From Chrysoporthe austroafricana (taxonomy: Eukaryota; Ascomycota; Sordariomycetes; Diaporthales; Cryphonectriaceae): a stretch of DNA of 64,000 nucleotides. Numbering within the stretch: position 1 is the first letter of the stretch; each line of letters opens with the position of its first letter. A model generated the notes under the pieces. That model had not been told where the DNA came from. It did not search any database and saw nothing but the letters and a program-made list of their open reading frames with translations. This document shows positions 33,716-44,999 of this stretch, one piece after another. The stretch spans positions 2,976,001 to 3,040,000 of the forward strand of contig JYIP02000008.1 of NCBI GenBank assembly GCA_001051155.2, given 5' to 3'. The translations under genes were made by a program, and so were the position numbers.

Positions 33716-35483
33716 ATGCTCTCGAGAGCAGCCCTGCGCCTGGTTCAGCCAGCTGCCGTTTCGTCATGGGCGTCCTCCTCCTCCTCCTCCTCTCCTTCAG
33801 CCCGGCGAGCACTTCCTGCACTGGCAGCAGTCCCAACAGTATGGGGTAGGGGCCTGGCAGACAGCAAGAGACCACCGCCTCCCTCAAGATTCGGCTCCCC
33901 ATCAAGCACCGCGCCCAGATCATCATCCACCCCTCCCCAGCAGCGACCGCAGCGCGATGCAGGTGCCAATGCCAACGCGAATACCAATGGCCCTCCGCCA
34001 GAGCATCAAAAGCCAAGAGCCGCGGACGACAAACCTCAAACGACAGAGCCATCCGAACAAGCACCCCAGCCCTCCGAGAAGCAGATACCGCTGTCTGAAC
34101 TCCCCGACCTGACCCAGGGCATCCCCTCTACCCTCGAGCACGAGATGGCAACGGCTCAAAGGTCGGGGCTGGAGCGGGCTGGGGAGGATGGCACCGCAGG
34201 CGCCGGTGGCCGTGGCAAGGGGGAACTGCCCGCATCGGCATACGTCTCCTCCACCGAGCGGAGGCGCCAGAAGCTCGCAAACTGGATGTTCGGCGCCTCA
34301 CTAGTCGGTATGGCCGGAGGTGTCATCTTTCTGGGTCGCAACTGGGACGAGGACGACCTGGGAAGGCACCCGGACGTCCCCAATGGCTGGGGCCTGTCGC
34401 TGTGGTGGAACCGCGCATCCACGCGCATGAGGGAGGTCCTGACATACTACCACGAGCCGGCCTTCGAGAAGCTCCTCCCCGATCCCGATCCCATGTTCGA
34501 GCGCCCATATACACTCGTCATCAGCCTGGAGGATATGCTTGTTCACAGCGAGTGGACGCGGGAGCATGGTTGGCGGTTGGCAAAGAGGCCTGGCGTCGAC
34601 TACTTCCTGCACTATCTGAGCCAGTACTACGAGATTGTTCTGTTCACCACCGTACCCTTCGGCATTGCTGAGCCATTGTTGCGGAAGCTGGACCCGTACC
34701 GCTTCATTGTGTGGCCCTTGTTCCGGGAGGCCACCAAGTACAAGGACGGCGAGATCATCAAGGTCGGCCCCTTCCCACCGCCGATCGCTAAAACGCTCTT
34801 CCGTTCTACTAGAGACCTGCTAACTCGTGGCACCACAGGATCTCTCTTACTTAAACCGGGACTTGTCCAAGGTCATCGTCATCGACACAAACGCTGAACA
34901 CGTCCGAGCTCAACCGGAGAATGCGATCGTCCTGCCAAAGTGGACCGGTGACCCTAAAGACAGGGAGCTGGTTGGGCTGATCCCTTTCCTCGAATACATC
35001 CACACCATGCAGTATGGCGACGTGCGCAAGGTCCTCAAGTCGTTCGGTGGCAAACATATCCCGACAGAGTTCGCTCGCCGTGAGGCCATCGCGCGGGCCG
35101 AGTTCAATAAGCAGCTCGCGGCCGAGCGGCGCAAGCACCCCAACAAGGGCAAGAGCGGTATGGCGGCCCTTGGGTCGCTGTTCGGCCTCAAGCCTCAGAA
35201 CATGAGCGTCATGGTCGTCCCCGACGGCGAGATCAACCCGGCCGATGCCTTCGCACAGGGCAAGATGATCCAGGATATCGCGCGGGAGCGGGGCCAGCGG
35301 CAGTACGAGGAGATCGAGAAGATGATCCGCGAGAATGGCGAAAAGTGGCTCAAGGAGGAGGCCGCTGTGCAGGAACAGATGCAGAAGGAGGCCATGAATA
35401 GTATGAAGAGCTCCTTCACCTCATGGTTCTTGCCGGGGGCCGCGCCAGAGGCTGAGAAGGGCCAGGGGGAGAAGAAGGCCTAG
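33716..35483 (+). CDS. TIM50: Mitochondrial inner-membrane translocase subunit TIM50
   Basis: Receptor of the TIM23 complex that takes presequence proteins from the TOM complex in the intermembrane space. Two exons (33716-34762, 34839-35483) give 563 aa. There is a Ser/Arg/Ala-rich mitochondrial presequence at residues 1-40, then a Pro/Gln-rich linker. One membrane span follows (NWMFGASLVGMAGGVIFLG, about 190-208), then the FCP1/NLI phosphatase-fold domain. In TIM50 the phosphatase DxDxT box is degenerate, and here it reads TLVISLEDMLVHSEW. RPGVDYFLHYLSQYYEIVLF and DLSKVIVIDTNAEHV are conserved. The C-terminus is a long charged helix. The splice joins GEIIK to DLSYLNRDL. Normal length, looks functional. 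Confidence 0.96.
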
Positions 35484-37258
35484 ACGAGCAGTGATTTGAC
35501 TCGTCGATAACCAGGAACATCTGGCACCTGGCATTGAGCCACACTAATGGCAGGTAATCAAGTACGACATCCACGCCCCACACATCTCATCTCCCCTCTA
35601 TATCAAGCTTCTCCTTGCCTCAGGCGGCGGCGGCGGCGGCGGGAAGCATTTGCATCGGAGTACTGGAGGGCGCTGGTTGGTGACGAACGAGTTGAGGAGA
35701 TACAATACCATACCAGGTTGTGTTTGTAATTCAAATTCTTATTGGCTAGCTCTCGTTGGAGAGAATTTATCAAAAATATGTAGAATAGCATATAGGGGCC
35801 CACGTGCTGTGTACAAAACGAGGAAATGGAATACGAGGCGCAGAGTCTTTGCTGTGCCTCACTCCCAACTATCTTGAGAAGTTTCCAGCCTTATCGACAA
35901 GTGCCGATAATGTTGCTCAAACAAGTCACAAGGCAGACCAATACCAGCGCTTACACAATGGTCTTGCACGTAACTAAGTGGCTTAGAGCCAGACTAATGC
36001 GATGCCTGAGCCCGTACCCCGAAAAGTAACAGCGAGCACCGTAGCGGCTGGATTCAAGCGAGTCTACGCAGCAAGGCGCGATCTGAGAAGTCATGAAAGG
36101 CGAATGCTGACTTTCCATCCGATGGCGGCAAAGACTAGGGGATTAATGCAATAATTAACACAAGCGACGGCGACCAAGGGTGCTTTGGCAATGTCGCGGC
36201 CGATCCAGCCTTGGACGTGACCCGGTGCTCCATGGTCGTTCTCACATAGTGTGAATAGGAACCGGCAGACTAGGAATGATTGAGCCTTGGAATCATTCCG
36301 TATCTTTAAAGAAATTGAAGCGCGCTGTGCTGGGCACCCGAGAAAGCAGCACATTAAGTGCATACTATTATATCGACGCCACGAAGCCTGATTGATTCCA
36401 TCGTGTAAGCACAGCTAGTTTTGTACTTACTAGCAAAAGTCTTGAGGACGCCGTCGATTATCGAAGTGTCGAATTAGGCAGGGTTGAGAGTGTAATTGTT
36501 GTAGGTTGGTAGTCTTGAGGTTAGCGGAGATGCTTCTGTAAGCAGTAGTAGTGTATAGAATGCTAGGATTCCCATTACTGGGTAATATTCAATCAGTGAC
36601 ATGCTAAAAGCGGTAGAACCGAGAATTTAGGCCTGTAGGCAAGAAAATTGGACAAACATACGAAACAATTTGTCGATTTCTACTATAAGACGATCATACG
36701 GTTTCAAGTCAGCTTCGCGCTGCTCTTATTAAAACAGCAGATGTCCGCCCAACAGTACGGATCGAGACAGAATGCATTAATTAGCCTCTTTAACCAAGTA
36801 ACAGGTAACAAACGATGCAATGGACTTGCCTCTCGAAGGCCGACATTTCCAGATCCTGGTCGCCACGTCGCTAAAGCCAAGTTGCGCGTTGATAGCGGGA
36901 CGGGAAGTTAAAAGCCCCCGATTGGTGCCCAGACCGCGGGCGCTCGAAGCCCGGCAGTTGCAGTGGAGTCGTGTGGACATTGTAGTTCACGTTCGACCGT
37001 GGGTTGTCTTGAGGTTGCAGTAGAGAAGTACAAAGCATCGGGGTATAACAAGACCCCGTTGATTCCGCATGATATATTCCAAACAAGGAGGTTCGGCTCC
37101 GAACGGGATCTTCCAGCGTGTCAAGAGCTACTATATATGCAGCGATGATAGCAACATATACATATATGTGTGTGTACAGCCCCCGATATCTCATCAAGAA
37201 TAGTAACTCTTTCTAAAGCACAACAAGGACAAAAGCTGAGCTAAGACAACATTTCAAG
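35484..37258. other. Long intergenic region, nothing recognised
   Basis: A GGC/GCC triplet run lies at about 35623-35640. Open frames are short and without family match. The last 150 bp before 37259 have the TATATATG-rich look of a promoter. Confidence 0.5.
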
Positions 37259-38890
37259 ATGGCCGTCATCAACATGGAAGCAGCTCCGTTGTCTCGAACT
37301 CCACAAGTACTCGCCATCACTATTGGCGCTGTAAGTCCCTTGTCTCAAACTTGGCTCCCGGAAGCGACATGTCTAATTTATAGTCTACAGTTCCTCGCAT
37401 ACAGAATCGGCCTTGCAGTCTACCGCGTCTACTTTCACCCACTATCTCGTTTCCCCGGCCCCAAGCTATGGGCCGCCTCGGCTCTTCCCGTCATGTGGGA
37501 AGACAAGATTGATGGAACGTTTACGAAGAGGATGCTCAAAGTCCATAAGAAATACGGCCCTATCGTGCGCATAGGCCCGGATCGCATCGCCGTCGACGGC
37601 ACAATCGTCTGGCCCGAGGTCTTCACGCGGCGTCCAAACCAACCCGAGTTCACCAAGGTCCCGGAGACGTATCCCGCCCAGGAGAAGTACTTGGGCATTC
37701 TCCCGGTAGAGGCTCGCGAGGACCACCGGCGCCAACGGAGGCTGCTTGCTCACGCATTCTCTGAAGCGGCCATGTATCAGCAAGAAGTCTACATCAAGTA
37801 CTATGTAGACCTGCTCATGCAGCGGCTGAAAGAGCGCACTGCTGCAGGTGAGACTTTGGATTTGACGGAGTGGTTCAATTTCACAACGTTCGACATCATC
37901 GGCGAACTCGCATTCGCGGACCCTTTTCAGGCACTTGAGCGCGGGAAATACCATCCCTGGATCTCCATGATATTCTCAAGTATACGACAAGCCGGGGCTC
38001 TCCAGTTCTTGATGTATTATCCTTTCATGCTGCCATTCGTGGTGTTTCAAGTCGGTCTTGGTGATCTTGCGCGACTCTTCTCCCAAACGAAGCAGGTCAT
38101 TGAGCTGGGCAAAGAGAAGACGCGGAAGCGACTGGCCATGCAGGATGAGTCTCGCAAGGACATCTTGGGGTACGTCATTAACCACAACAATGATGGCAAG
38201 GGCATGACCCAGGACGAGATCTTTGAGAACGCCCGGGCTATTATCGGCGCAGGTAGTGAGACCACCGCCACAGCCTTATCGGGCTTGGCATTTCACCTCG
38301 GCCGGAACCCACAGGCGTATCAGCGGGTAACGAACGAGATCCGTACTGCCTTTACCTGCGAAGAAGATATCACCATGCGATCAACTACCCACCTCCCCTA
38401 TCTCCATGCCTGCATTGAGGAAATCCTGCGAATCTTCCCACCCGCCGCGGAGACGCCGCCTCGCGTGTCTCCAGGCGACTACATTAACTACGACGGCAAC
38501 GCGTACTGGATTCCCAAGGGCGCAAAGATCAGCAACTACCAGTGGGCGACCCACCACTCACCGAGGAACTTTACCGACCCGGAGCGATATGCCCCTGAGC
38601 GGTGGCTGCCTCCGTCGCACCCGCTGTACGATAGTCGCTACGCTTACGACAAAAAAGCCGCCTTCCGTCCTTTTGCAGCTGGGCCTCGGGACTGCATCGG
38701 CAAGAATTTGGCGTATTCAGAAATGCGGTTGGTGATGACGCGCTTCCTCTGGAACTTCGATCTCGAGCTGGTCGAAGGGCAGGATAATTGGGTTGACTCG
38801 CAGCTGGTGTTTGGGTTGTATCAGAAGGGGCCCTTGATGGCAAGGCTGCACATTCGTAACACTGAGGCCGGCGGGACTGGCAGCGCTTAA
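37259..38890 (+). CDS. Cytochrome P450 monooxygenase
   Basis: The frame is open throughout, but a 60-nt GTAAGT...TACAG segment (37331-37390) is very likely an intron that happens to keep the frame. Splicing gives 523 aa and the usual junction GAFLAYRIGLAVYRVYFHP. Motifs: proline hinge FPGPK, I-helix AGSETTA, K-helix EEILR, PERYAPERW, and heme loop PFAAGPRDCIGKNLA with Cys459. An N-terminal hydrophobic anchor places it on the ER. The overall pattern (FHPLSRFPGPKLWAAS, then KYHPWISMIFSSIRQ) is that of the fungal group containing isotrichodermin C-15 hydroxylase and pisatin demethylase. Substrate unknown. It hydroxylates with NADPH-P450 reductase electrons. Intact. Confidence 0.93.
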   Translation: MAVINMEAAPLSRTPQVLAITIGAVSPLSQTWLPEATCLIYSLQFLAYRIGLAVYRVYFHPLSRFPGPKLWAASALPVMWEDKIDGTFTKRMLKVHKKYGPIVRIGPDRIAVDGTIVWPEVFTRRPNQPEFTKVPETYPAQEKYLGILPVEAREDHRRQRRLLAHAFSEAAMYQQEVYIKYYVDLLMQRLKERTAAGETLDLTEWFNFTTFDIIGELAFADPFQALERGKYHPWISMIFSSIRQAGALQFLMYYPFMLPFVVFQVGLGDLARLFSQTKQVIELGKEKTRKRLAMQDESRKDILGYVINHNNDGKGMTQDEIFENARAIIGAGSETTATALSGLAFHLGRNPQAYQRVTNEIRTAFTCEEDITMRSTTHLPYLHACIEEILRIFPPAAETPPRVSPGDYINYDGNAYWIPKGAKISNYQWATHHSPRNFTDPERYAPERWLPPSHPLYDSRYAYDKKAAFRPFAAGPRDCIGKNLAYSEMRLVMTRFLWNFDLELVEGQDNWVDSQLVFGLYQKGPLMARLHIRNTEAGGTGSA

Positions 38891-39502
38891 GGTCAGGGAC
38901 AGGAGTGTGCCAGCCCGTTAGTCTCATCTTCTCTCCACTCCTGCAAAGCTTCAAAAGGCGCTTCACTGATGCCATACGTATCAATATGTAGTTGGTTGTT
39001 AGCACTAGCGAGTATTGACACACTATACGTATAGTAGGGGAAAGGGCGTACGTGACCGCGAAGTGCTTTTTTCCCTTAGTGGTCGCTACCGGCCGCTGGC
39101 TAGATAGATTCGAGATGGTGTCCCCGGTATGAAGTAGATGTTATATATGTCTTGTATAGCTCCGGGAAGAGCCTGGTCCGCTTTCTGGCCCTTTTGCCAG
39201 ATAGAGTACGAGGAAAGCTACCGACTTTCATATCAACAGAACTAACAGTGTTCTTCTGGTCCAGCGACTGCAACAGCACCGCCTGCATGCCTAAGGGAAT
39301 CTTAGAAGCGCCATCGAAGCCCTTCAAGAGCTGCTGCCCGTGGCTGTCTAGGCACACTCCGGCGATGTGGGAGAGTGGCGTGTCTGCTTATTGGTGCAAG
39401 CCACTCAGTAACCAACAGTGGCGACACTCACCTGCTCGAAATAACGTACAATTGCCACGAATCGCCTATGTGGGTAGGTAGCTGTGCTCTCAAAAGCATA
39501 TC
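38891..39502. other. Intergenic, nothing recognised
   Basis: Convergent 3' region. Contains no recognisable gene. Confidence 0.5.
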
Positions 39503-40234
39503 TTACTCGATCAAATCACCCAGCCCGGTATCCTGTGCTGTGACGCCTACCCACTGCGCGTTCTTCGCCCAGAGGGCCTCCTGTGTCGTCTCATCCTGGC
39601 TGTCCTTGGAACCCTCGCGCGGCGTGAGAAGCGTGAAGTACCCACGCTCGTCGGGATGGGCCTCATTGGTAGCCAAGCGGACAGCATCGAGCGCGGCGTA
39701 GGCGACGGTGCGTGCAGTCAGGTCTACTGTATCGCAGACGGAGTTAGCTTTCAATTTCTCGGGGGAAGCGCCTCGGGTCGTAATTATTCCTCGGAACGGG
39801 GAGCTCCTCGGCTCAGGGAAACCGAAGAGTCGTAGGCTTCGACGTACTCGAGGACAAAAGCGGGTGCAATGGCCGCAGGACGAACCTCGACAGGATGGCC
39901 AGCTTGCGCGGGATGTTAACCAGCAGGGCGCGCGCGAGTCAGCCAGGTTGCCAGGATTTGTCACCAGAAGGTCGAGCTGGGCCGGGTCGGCGGCGACGCC
40001 GCGAGCAAATTTGTGGACAGCTGTGAGGTGAGCCAGGTCGAGCTCCCTGGTGGAGGCGCGTGCCCCAGGGTGCCTGACAAGGACGCCGCGCAGCGCACTG
40101 GCATTGGTATCGCCGTCGCTGGCGTCACGAACGGCGAGCACGAGCGTCAACGCGGGGGACTGCTCGAGGAGATAGTCGACGATCGGGACAGCCAGCGAGC
40201 CATTAGCCTCGGCGATGATGATGGTGCCCGCCAT
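39503..40234 (-). pseudogene. Relic short-chain dehydrogenase lacking its catalytic core
   Basis: The N-terminus (from 40234) reads MAGTIIIAEANGSLAVPIVD, then TLVLAVRDASDGD and ARASTRELDLAHLTAVHKFA, as in fungal SDR proteins. It then jumps from FARGVAADPAQLDLL straight to VTNPGNLADSRA, which in relatives lies about 130 residues later. The segment that should hold NxxG, Ser and YxxxK is missing. After DSRA a one-base shift is needed to continue LLVNIPRKLAILSRFVLRPL. A GTACGT...ATACAG intron then leads to LTARTVAYAALDAVR and the conserved end DERGYFTLL...LWAKNAQWVG. With no catalytic residues and a frameshift it should be inactive. The start is flanked by the short Helitron about 190 bp upstream. 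Confidence 0.72.
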
Positions 40235-40427
40235 GGCCGGCGATGGGAACGAGAAGAGAGGAGGAGAGCTGCCCGGCCCGCCCACCCAGCGCTGGATTCC
40301 ATGCCAACATGTGAAAGCGAGATCGACGAGGCCACCAAAGAGTGAGTGCCTGGCTGTATCTTACGGCCTACTGAGTATACTAGGTTGGGCCAAGGTACAT
40401 ACTAGGTAGTACTGACGTACTCGCTGA

Positions 40428-41508
40428 TAATATTCCTACAGCCAACGCAAGGTTGCCAGCCCTAGGCAAAGCTTCGAGGGCTCAGATTGCCAGGGCATTG
40501 CCGATATAGTGAAAATCGCGAGCGATTTCGGGCTTAAGCTCAAGCTCAAGCTCAAGAACCGAATGGCGCCTGGCCTGCCAAATAACGCGGGCCGAAACCA
40601 CGCGCCGCTTACGGCGTCCCATAGTTTTCGCCGGCCCGCGTTCGCAGGCGCCATTCTGGTTCTTTCGCTATATACGCCTCTGGTCTGGCCGGCGTAGAGG
40701 CTGGAAGGCTGGCTGGGCTGGAGGGCTGGCTGGTCTGGCCGGTAGAGGCTCTTTTTTAAACGGCTTAACGAGATCGTAAGTAGGCGTCTATCACGAATCT
40801 GCCTCCTAAGAAAACGCGGATCGCATGCCTATCTCCCGAACAGCCAGACCTTCCGAACAGCCAGACCTGGGCTTGTCGGTCTGGAAGGCTTGTCGGTCTG
40901 GAAGGCTTATCGGTCTGGAAGGCTCGTCGCTCTGGAAGAACTTGCTAAAGAAAACGTTAGCCAGAATCCTTAGCAGCTGCAATAACGATTAGCAGCAGGA
41001 GAAGCCCAGTCGATAAAAGCCTTCCAAGACGAATAACGGCAGCATTATTATAGGCTCTAGTCGAGAAACTATAAAAAGATAAGTAACTGAATATCCCGTT
41101 TTCTGCTATAGCAAAGCGCTGCAAATATCGCAATAATATGGGAACGTTAGTTTTTGATCGTAAATAGCATTTTATGCTATACTATACCTGATTCGCTTCC
41201 TTGAAATATTAATAGCAATAGAAAAGGATAGCGATAATTGGTACAGATGCGTTTTGGTATTTTGGTATTTTGGTATCGAAATCGAATTTCTTAGGGAGAA
41301 ACCCCCTGGACCCCCCCAAACCCCCTAGACCCCCGCAAGACCCTAACCCTTCCCCGGAACGAATAGTCCGGACCAATTATCAAATGGGTACATGCCAAGC
41401 CTGGTCCGTATACGGATTTCAGGACCCCCTAGAGAGAATTCAACTAAGCAAAGCTTCGCTTGCTCGCTTAGTAATCAACTAAGCTCACTATAAGCGAAGC
41501 TTTGCTGA
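40428..41508 (-). mobile_element. Non-autonomous Helitron deletion derivative
   Basis: 1,081 bp sharing both ends with the element at 7142-22274. The left part follows 7142 to about 8273 (with fewer tandem repeat units). At about 40970 (CTTAGCAG joined to CTGCAATAACGATTAGCAG) it jumps to sequence matching 21880 onward. It lacks Rep and helicase. It carries about 145 bp not in the long copy (about 41250-41395), with a triple TTTTGGTA repeat and a C-rich tract. It is less RIP-altered than the long copy. The terminal palindrome is kept at 41447-41506. Confidence 0.82.
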
Positions 41509-41820
41509 CTACAAACGGGTTAATTAACTGCTTAATTATCCCTGCGCCCAGTGCATGCCTCTGCCTGCACCAGTGCGTACAGTAGTACTACGTACACCAC
41601 GTTATCCGATGAGGTCGACTATCTAACAGCGCTATACTATGCACACGGTGGACGTGTTAGGCCTGCTCGGTATTAGATCACGCCACATATGCAGGACACA
41701 TACGCAATAAATACAACCTGCCCGGTAATGCTGAGTAGGATAAATGGCGTGGGGGCTGGATCCTTCTTGCTGCTGCCCTCTCACGCCAGGATTTAGCCCA
41801 ACCTCATCCTTGCCGCGCCG
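41509..41820. other. Short intergenic region 3' of P450
   Basis: Nothing recognised. Confidence 0.5.
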
Positions 41821-43627
41821 CTACCATACTATAGTATCCTCCTCCGACCCTTCGTAGCCCCAAGTGCGGCAGATCTCCCCATTGGCGCGGATGAGGCCCT
41901 CGTGGGCTGGACCCCTCACTGTCAGTTTCACCGGGAACGGCTCGCCCGGGCTGAACGCATTGAGCCTCGAGTCGCTAAACTCGCCGCGGGGTGTGATGTC
42001 AAAGCAGTGGAGGATGCGCGCGAAGGCTAAAAACAACTCCTTCTGCGCCAGCCTGTAGCCCACGCATGACCTGCGTCCAGCGCTGAACGCGAACTGCCAC
42101 AGATCCTGCTGGATCCCAGACGTTTCTGAGCCGTCCAGCCAGCGCTCCGGACGGAACTCTTCCGGACGTTCAAAGTTGTCCGTGCAGACTGGGATGGTGT
42201 TGATCAGAAACTCGGTCCCCCTCGGAAACCTGTAGCCCTCGAAGTCCATGTCCTCGACAAGGACGCGCTGGGGGACGAGGGGTACCGTGGCCCGCCACCT
42301 CAGCACCTCCTTGACCATGGCGCAGACATACGGGAGCTCGGGAAGGTCGGCCAGCGTTGGCAGGCGGCCGACACCACAGAGGCGATCCAGCTGGTCTCGT
42401 GCCCTGCAGGCCGCGTGCGGATAGGCTAGGCATGCCATGAACCATGCATTCAAGGCCATCCGCGGGTTATCAGCTCCGGCGGTGATCGCGAAGATGGTGA
42501 CATACATCACCTGTTCCTTGGAGCCGATGAAAGTCTTGAGCATCTCGTCGCGGTAAAAGGACGGCCCAGCAGTAGAACGAGCCAGATCCGTCCACCCTTC
42601 CCACCAGTGTTTGAAGACCCCATAGTGGTACATTCCCATGCGCTCCCAGTAGGGGCGCCAGGTCTGGAGAGACTTGGGGAGGTATTCGAGCTGAGGAAAG
42701 AACTCAACAAAGCTGCTATTGATGGACGTCAAAAACGTCGATGTGACATTCTGTAGGTCTGCCAGCTCCCATTTCGACTTCCTTAGGGGCGTACTGGTGA
42801 CTATCTCGTGCATTATAGCCGTCGCGTAGCGATAGGTGTGCTCGTACTGTTCAAGAATCGACATCAGCAGCTGTTTGCGAGGCTCCGTCGCGCGCGGCTC
42901 AGGATCGGAAAGCGCACTCGGGAACTCGAAGGATATTTAATATGCATACCCATGCCATGGGCTCCTCAAGGCATGCTCTGAGCAGCCCCAAGCTCGCATC
43001 CTCTACGATCTCGCCGTGGCTCTTGGCTGCAGCGCCCATCATAAGGCGGTGCAGAAGCCGACGGCCTTGTCTCCAGTCCTCGCTCTTCTGAAGAAATAGC
43101 CTCTTGTTGCTCCGGCTGACTAGACCGCCGGCAACAGGAAAATATGGCCGTTCATGAGTAAGGGCAGCCCGCTTTGCGATGATCTCGTTCACCACGCGGC
43201 TGCTGTTGAGCAGCACCCATGTCTTTGTTCCCATGGCGAGAGTGGTCATTTCGCCAAACTGAGCTTGTTCCACAAGCTACCAGTCGGTTGTCAGTAAACG
43301 AGCAGCGGAAAGAAACCACAAGGCCGAAGCAAGTCTTACCCATGGAACCATCGTCGTGCCATTCCGAGCCTCCAGCCATTCAGTAAGGTTGCCTACCAGC
43401 GGGTGTCCCGGTGGGCCGGGGGGCATGATATAACGACTCCCCCGAAAAATGCCTCTCTTATGTGGTGGCAGTAGCAAGAGGTATACGGCCACAAGGATTG
43501 CAAACAAAACAAACGCAGGGTTGACTATAACAAAGTGAATGCTGGATATTAGGGGCATGGTGTCAGTGACGTCGGCTGTTGAATCCAAAGGATAAGCAGC
43601 TGCAAGAAACCTCGAATCATTTATCAA
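41821..43627 (-). CDS. Cytochrome P450 monooxygenase (O-methylsterigmatocystin-oxidoreductase-like group)
   Basis: Three exons (43340-43627, 42950-43276, 41821-42870) give 554 aa. A start at the Met at 43558 (MPLISSIHFVIVNPAF) would give 531 aa and puts the membrane anchor right at the N-terminus, so it is equally likely. Motifs: hinge MPPGPPGHPLVGN, I-helix ITAGADNPRMALN, K-helix KEVLRWR, PERW, heme loop FSAGRRSCVGYRLA (Cys474). The exact 3' end of intron 2 could be 27 nt further upstream; both keep the frame. The sequence is closest in pattern to the fungal group named after O-methylsterigmatocystin oxidoreductase, which is large and of varied function. Its promoter side faces the prenyltransferase at 52425 across inserted retroelements. 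Intact. Confidence 0.9.
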
Positions 43628-43830
43628 CGGATCAAATCATACGAGCTTATTGAGCACACGACACGCGAAGAGAGAAACTGAAGCTGGCATAAATCGAGCA
43701 ATGCCCGTGAGATATCAAATCTGAGAATTGATCCCTGTTGCCTGGCAAGCTAAATAACCCGCCTGATATAGCGGTGGATCAAGAAAAGTCTCTCTCTTTT
43801 TGCCACTACAATATAAACGTTATTTCACTT

Positions 43831-44275
43831 TGTAATGAACACTGCTATGCCGAAGGGTACAACGAGTACTCAAAGGGTTTATGCTAACAAGAGCGGGATC
43901 GAGTATAACTCTCAGCAATACGGAAATACCGTCTGAATCTTTCTGCAGTGAATCACTAGCGGTAAGGCTATTACTTATATCAGAAGTAATACTTAGATTA
44001 ACGACTGAAGAACTATCTACTATATCTATTTAGAGGGTAACGAACGTGTCCTTATATATCCAGCTTTTCAGTCCTGGATTGTAGAAGTCGGTAGCGATTC
44101 TGCCGGTCCAAAGTTATATCGGTAGGACCGGCAATAGTTCTATCAGTCCAAACCCTAACCCTAGGTTACGTAATTATCCTGCTTAATTATCCTTCCTGTC
44201 TGGGTTGGGCCAGGTTTCTTTGCCCCGCTATTGGGCTGATTTGTCTGTAACTTGCATATTGGATAAATTATAATA
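43831..44275 (-). repeat. 3' LTR of the second retrotransposon
   Basis: 445 bp from TGTAATGAACACTGC to AAATTATAATA (terminal CA mutated to TA). Contains CCTTATATATCC (TATA box on the minus strand, about 44053) and AACCCTAACCCTAGG near 44152. Confidence 0.87.
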
Positions 44276-44999
44276 TTATTTCTTTCCTATCGATCGTTAT
44301 CCTTAACGATCTTTCGTAAGTTTTTCTTATTCGTTCTAGCGTATGATCGTATCTTCCTAATTGGGATATCGAATAGAATTAGCAAGTCCTATTATAAAAA
44401 GATTAAGCAGAATGCTTTTTTCTGGCTAATTATTTTTTCTCGTTCTTCCATTATGCTTGCTTATTCTTTTTATAAAGACTATAATCTTCTTTATTTAGCT
44501 TCTAAGGAAGATTCTTCTCGTTATATCGAATACATTTGTAGTAAATGCGGGAATTGCGATATATTGGGGCTTATTCCTGCTTAGATGCAAAAGATTGTCA
44601 AATAGCATTCCAAAATTGAAGCGGAATTGGAAGCCGCGGAAGAGGAAGCAATATCGGCGAATGCGAAAGTTTCCCGTTTTCGGAAATAACGGCGTTTATA
44701 AGCCGAGAAGATAGCTCGCGCCGTTCGTTATAGTCTGGATACGATTGACGAGCTTAATCGTTTGGAAGCTATAGAAGCCAAGGCTAAGCGTATGGCTGCC
44801 GAGAAGGCTAACCGGAATATTGAGGTTTTAGTACCCGAAAGTCTTTTGCCTGAAAGATATCTTGATTTGGCTTTGCAAGGGATTAATTGGGTTACTGTAA
44901 ATTTTGGATTGTTTATTATCGAGGATTCTGAAGATATAGCTAGGCTATTTGTAAGTTTTGTTAATATTCTTAAATAAGATCTGGGCTAATATCCTTAAA

